DNA from: Proteobacteria bacterium UBA5122
Lineage (GTDB): Bacteria > Pseudomonadota > Gammaproteobacteria > Tenderiales > Tenderiaceae
NCBI GenBank assembly: GCA_002415485.1
Contig: DHYU01000056.1
Span: 6,266-41,198 of the forward strand
Direction: 5' to 3'
DNA: 34,933 bases
Below the pieces are notes generated by a model. The model made no database searches, was not told where the DNA came from, and was given only the letters and a program-made list of their open reading frames with translations. Shown here piece by piece: positions 7,319-14,264 of this stretch. The position numbers were made by a program, and so were the translations under genes. The first letter of the stretch is position 1; every line of letters starts with the position of its first letter.

Positions 7319-9103
7319 ATGGATAATCAGCGTTTAATACTGTTTTTCGCCCTGTTTCTGATGTTGTTCCTGGTATGGGATCAATGGCAGGAAGACTACG
7401 GACCCAAGAAAGTCGATCTGGCCACTGAAACTAGCACCATTCCCGGCATGCCGGTGGAGCGACCAGCGATCAATGCCGCCAGTGCCACCGCGACAGCCGG
7501 TAGCGATAGCGCCGATGTGCCACAGGCCATGGCTGCAGCACCTGCCGCCGATGCCCTGCCAGCAGCAGCCAAACCTCGCAGTGGTGCCCATATCCTGAAT
7601 AGCGCCGAGCGCGTGCGGGTTGTGACTGACGTATTGGATGTCGAGATCGACACCCTCGGCGGCGACATCCGCATGGTCGAACTATTGGCTTATCCTGTCG
7701 CGGTGGATCAGTCGGACAAACCCACCCGTCTGATGAAAGACAACCTGCCGAATCTGTTCGTAGCGCAAAGCGGTCTGCTCGCCAGCAACAGCGCGCCTGA
7801 CCACTACGCACAATACACTGCGGCCAAAAATGAGTACGTTATGGCCGCGGGCAGCACTGAGCTGCGCGTACCACTGGTCTGGACCAGCGAAGACGGCATC
7901 CGCGTGACCAAGACGCTGATCTTTACCCCAGGCAGCCATGTCATCGATGTTGAGCACACCGTCGAAAACGGTAGCGCTGAGACCTGGAAGGGTCGCCAAT
8001 ACCGCCAACTGCAACGCACCCGTCCTGACGGCAGTGGCGAGTCGGCCTTCATCTACACCTACACCGGTGGTGTCATCTACAGCGAAGAAGAGAAATACGA
8101 AAAGATCGACTTCGATGACATGACTGAAAAGGACCTCAGCCGCGAGATCGATGGTGGCTGGGCAGCGATGATCCAACACTACTTCCTCGGCGCCATTATT
8201 CCACCGGCCAACGAGAACAACCACTTCTACACCAAGGCCCCGGGTGATGATCGTTTCGTGCTCGGTATGGTATCACCCGGCATGGATATCGCCGCTGGTC
8301 AAAGTGGCACCTTCACCACTCGCTTCTACGTTGGTCCGAAAGAACAGGCCGTGTTGGAAGAATTGGCGCAAGACCTGGACCTGACCGTCGACTACGGCAT
8401 GCTCACCGTCATCGCCAAACCGTTGTTCTGGGCCCTGGATATCTTCCACGGTTGGTTTAACAACTGGGGTTGGGCGATCATCATGGTGACCCTGGTCATC
8501 AAACTGGTGTTCTACCCACTGTCGGCCGCCAGCTATCGTTCGATGGCCAACATGCGCAAACTGACACCAAAACTGACTCAGATCAAAGAGCGTTATGGTG
8601 ACGATCGTCAGCGCATGAGTCAGGCGATGATGGAGCTCTATAAAAAGGAAAAGATCAACCCACTCGGCGGCTGTCTGCCGATGCTGGTGCAGATCCCCGT
8701 CTTCATCGCGCTGTACTGGGTGCTGCTTGAAAGCGTCGAGATGCGCCAGGCGCCGTTCATCCTGTGGATTGAAGACTTGTCGATTCGTGACCCGTACTAC
8801 GTGTTGCCGCTGCTGATGGGCATCAGCATGTTCGTACAGCAAAAGCTGAACCCACCACCACCAGACCCAGTCCAGGCCAAGGTGTTGATGGCGCTGCCGT
8901 TCATCTTCACGCTGTTCTTCGCCTTCTTCCCAGCCGGTTTGGTCCTGTACTGGGTGGCCAACAGCGTGTTGTCGATTGCGCAACAATGGTATGTCACCGT
9001 CAAGACTGAGAAAGAAGTCGATGCCGCCCGCGCCGAGGCCAAGGCCGAGAAGGGTAAAGACAAAGGCAAGAAAGATAAAAAAGAAGAGTCGACAGACGAT
9101 TAA
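7319..9103 (+). CDS. yidC: Membrane protein insertase YidC (Oxa1 family)
   Basis: YidC inserts and folds inner-membrane proteins alone or with SecYEG. The 594-residue product starts with a signal-anchor helix (MDNQRLILFFALFLMLFLVWDQW), followed by an Ala-rich linker (about residues 45-85) and the large periplasmic P1 domain. The conserved C-terminal Oxa1 core (from about residue 365) contains WGWAIIMVTLVIKLVFYPLS, KEKINPLGGCLPMLVQIPVF and LPFIFTLFFAFFPAGLVLYW. It ends in a Lys/Glu-rich cytoplasmic tail. This is a typical Gram-negative YidC in length and layout. A strong terminator follows. Confidence 0.98.
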   Translation: MDNQRLILFFALFLMLFLVWDQWQEDYGPKKVDLATETSTIPGMPVERPAINAASATATAGSDSADVPQAMAAAPAADALPAAAKPRSGAHILNSAERVRVVTDVLDVEIDTLGGDIRMVELLAYPVAVDQSDKPTRLMKDNLPNLFVAQSGLLASNSAPDHYAQYTAAKNEYVMAAGSTELRVPLVWTSEDGIRVTKTLIFTPGSHVIDVEHTVENGSAETWKGRQYRQLQRTRPDGSGESAFIYTYTGGVIYSEEEKYEKIDFDDMTEKDLSREIDGGWAAMIQHYFLGAIIPPANENNHFYTKAPGDDRFVLGMVSPGMDIAAGQSGTFTTRFYVGPKEQAVLEELAQDLDLTVDYGMLTVIAKPLFWALDIFHGWFNNWGWAIIMVTLVIKLVFYPLSAASYRSMANMRKLTPKLTQIKERYGDDRQRMSQAMMELYKKEKINPLGGCLPMLVQIPVFIALYWVLLESVEMRQAPFILWIEDLSIRDPYYVLPLLMGISMFVQQKLNPPPPDPVQAKVLMALPFIFTLFFAFFPAGLVLYWVANSVLSIAQQWYVTVKTEKEVDAARAEAKAEKGKDKGKKDKKEESTDD

Positions 9104-9124
9104 TCTTTATTGCTAGACCCTACA

Positions 9125-9162
9125 CGCCCGAGGCAGAGTCATCTCCTCGGGCGTTTTCTTTT
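9125..9162 (+). terminator. Rho-independent terminator after yidC
   Basis: A perfect 9-bp GC-rich stem (CGCCCGAGG / CCTCGGGCG, loop 11 nt) is followed by TTTTCTTTT. It lies 21 bp after the yidC stop, so mnmE probably uses its own promoter. Confidence 0.92.
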
Positions 9163-9219
9163 ATAGCCCCTTATTGTTAACGGTTCCCAAGCGGCCATTG
9201 GTGCCGTACATTTATCGCC

Positions 9220-10590
9220 ATGAATACTCAACAAAATAAAACAAACAACACCGACACCATCTGTGCCCTCGCCACGGCCCCCGGCCGCGGCGGCATCGGC
9301 GTCGTCCGCATCTCCGGTAACAATGCAGCCAACATCGCCAACGCGATACTCGGCCACTGCCCTGCCCCGCGCCATGCCGAATATCTCGCCTTCAACGATG
9401 AAACCGGCGAGCCTATCGACCAAGGCATCGCACTGTATTTCAAGGCACCAAACTCATTCACCGGCGAAGACGTATTAGAACTGCAAGGCCACGGCGGCCC
9501 GGTGGTGATGGACCTGTTGCTGCAACGCTGCGTCGCACTCGGCGCACGCCTGGCCGAACCCGGTGAATTTTCACAACGCGCATTTTTAAACGACAAGATG
9601 GACCTGGCCCAGGCCGAGGCGATTGCCGACCTGATCGACAGCGCCTCAGTCGAAGCCGCCCGTTCCGCGCTGCGTTCACTGCAAGGTGAATTTTCTCGCC
9701 GCATCCATCACCTGCTCGAACAGATGATCCACCTGCGCATGTATGTCGAATCCGCGATCGACTTCCCCGAAGAAGAAATCGACTTCCTCGCCGACAGCGC
9801 CATTACCGAACAACTCAGCGCCCTGCTTGCCTCACTCAACACCACATTGAACGAGGCGCAACAGGGGTGTTTGTTACGCGAAGGCATGAACGTCGTCATC
9901 GCCGGCCAACCCAATGCCGGTAAATCCAGCCTGCTCAATCGCCTCGCCCAACGCGAACTCGCCATCGTCACCGACATCGCCGGCACCACCCGCGATGTGC
10001 TGCGCCAAGAGATCAACCTCGATGGTCTACCCTTACACATCATCGACACCGCCGGCCTGCGCGAAAGCACTGACCAAGTCGAACAGATCGGCATCCAACG
10101 CGCCTGGGCCGAGATCGAACAGGCCGACCGTGTATTGTTGGTCGTCGCCGAGGCCAATGGCATAAGCCCGCAAGATCAGGCCATCATCGACAAACTGCCG
10201 CAAGGTCTGCCGATCACGGTTGTTAGAAACAAAATCGATCTACATCAACAATGCCCCGAGATACACGACGGCCCCTTAGGCAAAGAGATCGCCCTCTCCG
10301 CCAAGAGTGGCGATGGATTAGCGTTGCTCACCCAACACTTAAAACAAAGCATCGGTTATCAAAACGCCGGTGGTGGAAATTTTATGGCGAGGCGGCGGCA
10401 TGTCGATGCGCTGCAACGCGCCTTGCAAAAAGTTGAGGTGGGTAAACAGGAGTTGGAGATCAATCAGGCCGGAGAGTTGTTGGCGGAGAACTTGCGCTTG
10501 GCGCAGGAGGATTTGAATGAGATCACCGGGGAGTTTAGTTCGGATGATTTGTTGGGGAGGATTTTTTCTTCGTTTTGTATAGGGAAGTGA
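9220..10590 (+). CDS. mnmE: tRNA modification GTPase MnmE
   Basis: MnmE with MnmG makes the 5-(carboxy)aminomethyl modification of uridine 34 in certain tRNAs. The 456-residue product has the N-terminal tetrahydrofolate-binding domain (DTICALATAPGRGGIGVVRISG) and a helical domain. Inserted in the latter is the G domain: GQPNAGKSS (residues 229-237), the TDIAGTTRDV switch, DTAG (276-279) and NKID. The C-terminal CIGK (453-456) is the conserved catalytic cysteine motif. The gene is complete. Unlike the usual mnmE-mnmG order, mnmG does not follow: a repeat element starts 5 bp after the stop. Confidence 0.98.
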   Translation: MNTQQNKTNNTDTICALATAPGRGGIGVVRISGNNAANIANAILGHCPAPRHAEYLAFNDETGEPIDQGIALYFKAPNSFTGEDVLELQGHGGPVVMDLLLQRCVALGARLAEPGEFSQRAFLNDKMDLAQAEAIADLIDSASVEAARSALRSLQGEFSRRIHHLLEQMIHLRMYVESAIDFPEEEIDFLADSAITEQLSALLASLNTTLNEAQQGCLLREGMNVVIAGQPNAGKSSLLNRLAQRELAIVTDIAGTTRDVLRQEINLDGLPLHIIDTAGLRESTDQVEQIGIQRAWAEIEQADRVLLVVAEANGISPQDQAIIDKLPQGLPITVVRNKIDLHQQCPEIHDGPLGKEIALSAKSGDGLALLTQHLKQSIGYQNAGGGNFMARRRHVDALQRALQKVEVGKQELEINQAGELLAENLRLAQEDLNEITGEFSSDDLLGRIFSSFCIGK

Positions 10591-10594
10591 TGTA

Positions 10595-10649
10595 CATGCG
10601 TGCGATTACGCTACTCTAATCGCACCTACATTTATCAGAGTTACGAATT
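10595..10649. repeat. Left 55-bp inverted repeat of the GIY-YIG cassette (REP-like)
   Basis: This repeat begins CATGCGTGCGATTACGC and ends GTTACGAATT, and matches the reverse complement of 11247-11301 at 52 of 55 positions. It contains its own perfect 9-bp palindrome, GTGCGATTA (10600-10608) and TAATCGCAC (10617-10625), with an 8-nt loop, in the style of repetitive extragenic palindromes. It starts 5 bp after the mnmE stop. Confidence 0.9.
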
Positions 10650-10672
10650 TAAATTAGATTGTGATAGACGAT

Positions 10673-11247
10673 ATGGCACAGAATCCTTTTTATGTTTATG
10701 CCTTAAAAGATCCTAGAAAAAACCAGCTAAAACCTTTTATGTTGGAAAAGGTACAGGGAATCGAGCATGGGAGCATCAGGCACAAATAGATGATTCTGAA
10801 AAAGGTAAAGTCATTCAAGAAATTCGCAGTGAAGGATTATCAGTCTTACATACTGTGATTTCTGACAACCTCACAGAAGAACAAGCTCTAAAAATTGAAG
10901 CCGAGCTTATTGCTGCATTTGGAATACGTTCTCAAGGTGGGCTGCTAACTAACAGAATAAAGCCAAACCCCGACAACATTTCAAAACGGGTCAGAATCAA
11001 CATTCCAGACGGTTGTTATGAAAAAGCTCAAATGGGGCTTTCCATTCTAAAATCAGCCATTATGGAGCTGGCTAAAGCGAATCCAGGTGGAATAAAAAAC
11101 TCTGATGCTGCAAAGTATCTAGGTCTTCAATCAGATTATGGTGGTGGTTCGAAAGATTATCTTAGCTACAGCATACTAGGCATACTTATGAAAGAAGGAC
11201 GCATGGTGCGCAATGAGAAAAAGAAACATGTAGCCAAATCAGAGTGA
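10673..11247 (+). CDS. GIY-YIG nuclease-domain protein split by a -1 frameshift at a slippery site
   Basis: The product is a GIY-YIG endonuclease-fold protein of the LEM-3-like type; its cellular role is unknown. The ATG at 10673 opens MAQNPFYVYALKDPRKN, and this frame stops at 10787-10789 after 38 codons. The -1 frame continues with PAKTFYVGKGTGNRAWEHQA and runs to the TGA at 11245-11247. Joined, the protein is 191 residues: the YVY and YVG motif pair, an Arg (GNRAWEH) and a probable metal-ligand Glu (ALKIEAELI). A C-terminal region (about residues 110-190, GIKNSDAAKYLGLQSDY) looks like a winged helix. The frame break coincides with A-AAA-AAC in the zero frame (10717-10723). This could be programmed frameshifting, a one-base loss in the A-run (pseudogene) or a sequencing error. 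Base composition is more AT-rich than mnmE, consistent with acquired DNA. Confidence 0.8.
10717..10752 (+). promoter_or_regulatory. Candidate programmed -1 frameshift signal
   Basis: The slippery heptamer A AAA AAC (10717-10723) is in the correct zero-frame phase (AGA AAA AAC). After an 8-nt spacer comes a 7-bp hairpin: ACCTTTT (10732-10738), loop ATGTTGG, AAAAGGT (10746-10752). Slipping by -1 gives exactly the frame that completes the GIY-YIG domain. The stem is AT-rich and weak, so it may be incidental to the coding sequence. Confidence 0.45.
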
Positions 11248-11301
11248 ATTCGTAACTACGATAAATGTAGGTGCGATTAGCGTAGCGTAATCGCACGCAT
11301 G
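11247..11301. repeat. Right 55-bp inverted repeat of the GIY-YIG cassette (REP-like)
   Basis: This is the reverse complement of 10595-10649 with three mismatches. Its first base is the last base of the GIY-YIG stop codon, so gene and repeat abut exactly. The internal palindrome is GTGCGATTA (11271-11279), loop GCGTAGCG, TAATCGCAC (11288-11296). Confidence 0.9.
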
Positions 11302-11640
11302 AAATTCAAACACCATTCAGTATCGCTGTCGCGATGCTTGGTTTTTGATGCGGGTCCCGGCCCGCGGCCGGATTCATTTCTTTTGCGCGGCCAAAAGAAA
11401 CGGAATCAAAGAAAAGGCCGCCCGACAACTTGTTCAATGAGCAAAAGACGCTCATTGAATCCCCTGCGCTTCTCGCGATCAGCGGCGTGCGCAAAGTCGC
11501 AAACTACGCTCAACCGCGCACTTGTCCCGCTGACCACTGCGATGCTCGGCTACGTTGAACGGGATTCTTAAACGCATTTTTAATGCGCTTGGCGGCGCAT
11601 GATAAAGAATGTTGTTTTGTAGGGTGGGCGTTGCCCACCG
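11302..11640. repeat. Non-coding block of several palindromic extragenic repeats
   Basis: No convincing gene is visible. Four hairpins are packed here: TTTCTTTTG/CAAAAGAAA (11377-11400, loop 6), TTCAATGAGC/GCTCATTGAA (11433-11459, loop 7), CGCATT/AATGCG (11573-11587, loop 3) and GGTGGGC/GCCCACC (11623-11639, loop 3). The pattern TTTTG-GGCC-AAAAGAAA-CAAAGAAAAGG resembles an intergenic repeat that recurs in many proteobacterial genomes and is often mis-annotated as a small protein. That recognition is from memory, not from a search. The last hairpin resembles the common GGTGGGC-GCCCACC type of extragenic palindrome. Confidence 0.6.
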
Positions 11641-11778
11641 TAGAAAAGTGGGGTCGATTCAGCCTGATTGAATAGGTGTCCATCTCTTTATCTTAAGAAA
11701 CATTAATTTTCAATGTTTAATGTTCAATTAAGTTTTGCCGTCTAGAGTTATCTACAGAGGATAACTAAGGAGCAAAAC
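11641..11778 (+). promoter_or_regulatory. Upstream region of the cytochrome operon with an inverted repeat at the RBS
   Basis: This AT-rich stretch leads into the cytochrome operon. AGTTATC (11746-11752), a 7-nt spacer and GATAACT (11760-11766) form a perfect inverted repeat just before the strong Shine-Dalgarno AAGGAG (11767-11772). The start codon is at 11779. It could be an operator or an mRNA hairpin affecting translation. No clear -35/-10 pair was identified. Confidence 0.45.
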
Positions 11779-12936
11779 ATGGCTGCGCGTAAGGTAATGG
11801 TCTGGGATTTACCCGTGCGTATCTTTCACTGGCTGTTGGTGATGAGCTTTGTGATGGCGTGGCTGAGTCATGAGTCCAGCCGTTATCTCGATGTCCATGT
11901 GTTTGCTGGTTATAGCTTTTTCGGTTTGTTGCTGTTTCGTCTGTTGTGGGGCGTGTTCGGTACCCACTATGCCCGTTTTGCCGAGTTTGCCTATGGCCCG
12001 AAGGAGGTGTTTGTCTACCTCAAGAGTTTGCTGGGTAAGGGTCTGCAAAGTTATGTGGGCCATAACCCGGCCGGGGCCTGGGCGATCTTTTTGTTGATCG
12101 GCTTTGGTTTGGTGTTGTCGGTGTCTGGGTTGATGGTGCTCGGGGGTGAGGAGCAACAAGGTCCGTTGGCGGGTGTGGTGAGTTTTGATCAGGGCGCGCT
12201 GTGGATGGAGGTGCATGAATCCGTTGCGCTGTTGCTGTTGGCCTTGGTGTGTGTGCATGTGCTGGGGGTGTTCAGCGAGAGCATTATGCATAAACAAAAC
12301 CTGGTCGGTGCGATGTTTCGTGGCACTAAGTGGGTCGCGGGCGAATCGGCGACGGTACCTGTGCACCATCTGTTGGGCATTGCGATTGTCGTCGCGTTGA
12401 TTGCTTGGGGTGCGGTGTCGTTTGGTGGCTATCTCACCGCGACGGCCGATAAGCCCTATCTTCCATTCAAGGGCCCACAACTGGCAATGAATGATACTTG
12501 GCAAGAGGAATGTGGCGCGTGCCACTTGGCCTTTCACCCTAACTTGTTACCGGCCCGTTCCTGGCAGCGCATGTTTGCCGAACAGGATCAGCATTTTGAT
12601 GAAGACCTGATGCTGGATGAGGATGTCGTCACTGAACTGACCGCGTATGCGATTGCCAATGCCGCTGAACAGCAAAAGACCGAGGCGGCGTGGGAGATGC
12701 AGCGCACTATATCTAAAGATCAATCGCCCTTGCGCATTACAGAGACTGCGTATTGGCGCGATCAACACCATGAGATTCAAGACAGCGTGTGGGCGCAAAA
12801 CAATATCAAGAGTAAGAGCAACTGCAATGCCTGTCATATGGATGCTGATCTGGGCACCTTTGAAGATGCCGCGATGAAGATTCCGAAACCGTCTACCAAT
12901 CCAACTACAAACTCAAGCAAAGGAGAAATGCAATGA
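11779..12936 (+). CDS. Cytochrome b561-family membrane protein fused to a dihaem cytochrome c domain
   Basis: This is probably an inner-membrane electron carrier that passes electrons from quinol to periplasmic haem proteins. Residues 1-215 resemble the four-helix cytochrome b561 / Ni-Fe hydrogenase b-type family (VWDLPVRIFHWLLVMSFVMAW, with likely haem histidines in HWLL, H40, VHESVALLLL and VHVLGVF). Residues 240-370 are a dihaem cytochrome c domain with haem motifs CGACH (245-249) and CNACH (349-353). This tail is clearly related to the separate dihaem cytochrome two genes downstream (shared LLP.RSW and S.CN/Q.CH patterns). The stop overlaps the next ATG by 4 bp, indicating translational coupling. 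A strong AAGGAG lies 6 nt before the start. Confidence 0.9.
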   Translation: MAARKVMVWDLPVRIFHWLLVMSFVMAWLSHESSRYLDVHVFAGYSFFGLLLFRLLWGVFGTHYARFAEFAYGPKEVFVYLKSLLGKGLQSYVGHNPAGAWAIFLLIGFGLVLSVSGLMVLGGEEQQGPLAGVVSFDQGALWMEVHESVALLLLALVCVHVLGVFSESIMHKQNLVGAMFRGTKWVAGESATVPVHHLLGIAIVVALIAWGAVSFGGYLTATADKPYLPFKGPQLAMNDTWQEECGACHLAFHPNLLPARSWQRMFAEQDQHFDEDLMLDEDVVTELTAYAIANAAEQQKTEAAWEMQRTISKDQSPLRITETAYWRDQHHEIQDSVWAQNNIKSKSNCNACHMDADLGTFEDAAMKIPKPSTNPTTNSSKGEMQ

Positions 12937-13349
12937 AGCAGTCTCATAGATTCAATGCCGTAATGTTGTGTGCGTTATTGGCCATGGGCATGACCAGTGT
13001 GGTGTATGCAGATGCGGTAACGACGCTACAGGATGAATACCGCGCAGCCGGTGCCGGGCCATTTAGTGCCAGTGCGGGTGAGAAGGCATGGACGACTGCA
13101 CATAAGGATGCCGAAGGTGGGCCGGATCGCAACTGCCAAACCTGTCATGGCACGGATCTGACCAAGGCGGGCAAACATCAACGCACCGGCAAGGCGATTG
13201 ATCCATTGGCGCCCTCGGCGAACAAAGAGCGTTTGACCGATGTGAAGTTTATCGAGAAGTGGTTTACCCGTAACTGTAAATGGACGGTGGGCCGTGAATG
13301 CACCGCTCAGGAAAAAGGCGATTTTCTTGAATATCTAAAGGGCCTATAG
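12933..13349 (+). CDS. SHP-type monohaem cytochrome c (DUF1924)
   Basis: The product resembles sphaeroides haem protein (SHP), a periplasmic monohaem cytochrome c that binds oxygen or NO. It has 138 residues: a Sec signal peptide (cleavage likely after VVYA, residue 26), haem motif CQTCH (68-72) in RNCQTCHGTDL, and the family C-terminal block EKWFTRNCKWTVGRECTAQEKGDFLEYL. Known SHP uses Asn88 as an unusual sixth haem ligand. With cleavage at residue 26, Asn114 here falls at mature position 88. Its place between a cytochrome b and a dihaem cytochrome c matches described shp clusters. The physiological substrate is unknown. Confidence 0.88.
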   Translation: MKQSHRFNAVMLCALLAMGMTSVVYADAVTTLQDEYRAAGAGPFSASAGEKAWTTAHKDAEGGPDRNCQTCHGTDLTKAGKHQRTGKAIDPLAPSANKERLTDVKFIEKWFTRNCKWTVGRECTAQEKGDFLEYLKGL

Positions 13350-13365
13350 GCCGCAACGAGGAGAC

Positions 13366-13956
13366 ATGAAGATGAAGATTAAAACAGTTGCCAGTGCCTT
13401 GATGGCGTTTTCAATGTTGGTGACCGCGGTTGCGGTGAGTGCCAGTGGTAGTGAGCGTGGCGAATATGGTGAACGCGGTGAGCGTAGTGAATATGGCAGT
13501 AGCAGTCGTGGAGGTAGCTCGGTAGAGCCGGTGACCAATCAACAATACAAGGATGAATGTGGCAGTTGTCACTTCGCCTATCAACCAGGCTTGTTGCCCG
13601 AGCGTTCATGGCGCAAGCTGATGTCGAGTCTGAATGATCACTTTGGTGAGAATGCAGAACTGCCGGATGCCGATCGTCAGGCGTTGACGGATTATCTGGC
13701 AAGTCATGCGGGTGATCACTCCGATGCACGTCGTGCACAACAATTGGTGCGCTCGATCGCCGCGGGTGATGCCCCGCTGCGTATTAGCCAAGTGCCCTTC
13801 TTTCAACGCGAGCACCGCGAGATACCGCGCCGTGTGATTGAAAGCAAAGAGGTGGGCAGCTTGAGCAATTGCCAGGTTTGTCACCGCACTGCAGACCGCG
13901 GTGACTTTGAAGAACGCAACATCAATATTCCAGGGTATGGCCGCTGGGAAGATTAA
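13366..13956 (+). CDS. Periplasmic dihaem cytochrome c (DHC)
   Basis: This is the probable electron donor to the SHP cytochrome encoded just upstream. The 196-residue product has a signal peptide (about residues 1-27, ending AVSASG). A low-complexity segment of repeated G/E/R/Y/S follows (SERGEYGERGERSEYGSSS, 29-47). Next is a dihaem domain with CGSCH (65-69) and CQVCH (169-173). It is paralogous to the C-terminal tail of the cytochrome b protein in the same operon: both share EECG/DECG-CH, LLP-RSW, APLRI/SPLRI and SNC-CH blocks. GAGGAG lies 4 nt before the ATG, and the gene starts 16 bp after the SHP gene. Confidence 0.9.
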   Translation: MKMKIKTVASALMAFSMLVTAVAVSASGSERGEYGERGERSEYGSSSRGGSSVEPVTNQQYKDECGSCHFAYQPGLLPERSWRKLMSSLNDHFGENAELPDADRQALTDYLASHAGDHSDARRAQQLVRSIAAGDAPLRISQVPFFQREHREIPRRVIESKEVGSLSNCQVCHRTADRGDFEERNINIPGYGRWED

Positions 13957-13986
13957 GACAGCAATTGATGGATGTGGTGATCGATA

Positions 13987-14017
13987 CCCCATCACAGGCA
14001 GATGTGCTGTGATGGGG
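13987..14017 (+). terminator. Hairpin after the cytochrome operon, probable terminator
   Basis: A perfect 11-bp stem CCCCATCACAG / CTGTGATGGGG with a 9-nt loop lies 30 bp after the dihaem cytochrome stop. It is followed by TTAGATATCT rather than a clear T-run, so intrinsic termination is likely but not certain. Confidence 0.55.
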
Positions 14018-14048
14018 TTAGATATCTAGAATATAAGTACCATCTGTC

Positions 14049-14264
14049 CTACCAATATTTTGCACTTATCCCAGATAACAAGAAAAATGCATACACAGCT
14101 GCGGCGAGCAGTAATGGGATTAATACACGAGATACCAACTTCTGTTTACCGACTGTTTGATGTTGGAATACGAGAGATGTTTTGATCTGAGCGATATTTA
14201 ACTCATGTTCTGGTTTGATATAGCTGACCGGTTTCTGAGAGGCGTATTTGACGATTACTTTTAA
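14049..14264 (-). pseudogene. Open frame of 71 codons without a start codon, membrane-helix tail
   Basis: Immediately after the tgpA stop, in the same frame, 71 codons stay open to the TAG at 14051-14049. The translation ends in a plausible membrane helix: VSYIKPEHELNIAQIKTSLV, then VSRVLIPLLLAAAVYAFFLL, then SGISAKYW. Amino-acid use looks protein-like, yet the first 36 codons contain no ATG, GTG or TTG. It may be the 3' remnant of a lost gene, a gene with a rare start such as ATC, or an extension reached by readthrough of the TGA at 14267-14265. The rest of 13957-14264 shows only the hairpin at 13987. Confidence 0.35.

Noticed and set aside
8273..8986. Long minus-strand open frame (237 codons) opposite yidC
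   Set aside because: It is antisense to the conserved YidC core, His/Gln/Asp-rich with no domain, and only reflects codon bias of the real gene.
10600..11296. The repeated GTGCGATTA palindromes considered as CRISPR repeats or IS ends
   Set aside because: There are only two copies, inverted and separated by a gene rather than by regular spacers, and no transposase or Cas gene is present. They fit REP-like elements better.
11299..11571. A 90-codon open frame on the plus strand within the palindromic repeat block
   Set aside because: It begins inside the right inverted repeat, has no ribosome-binding site, a composition unlike a folded protein (rich in Ser, Arg, Pro), and is built from hairpin repeats. 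It resembles spurious proteins often predicted from such extragenic elements.
11748..11756. TTATCTACA, one mismatch from a DnaA box, upstream of the cytochrome operon
   Set aside because: It is part of a perfect inverted repeat (AGTTATC-N7-GATAACT) that explains it better, and no second box is nearby.
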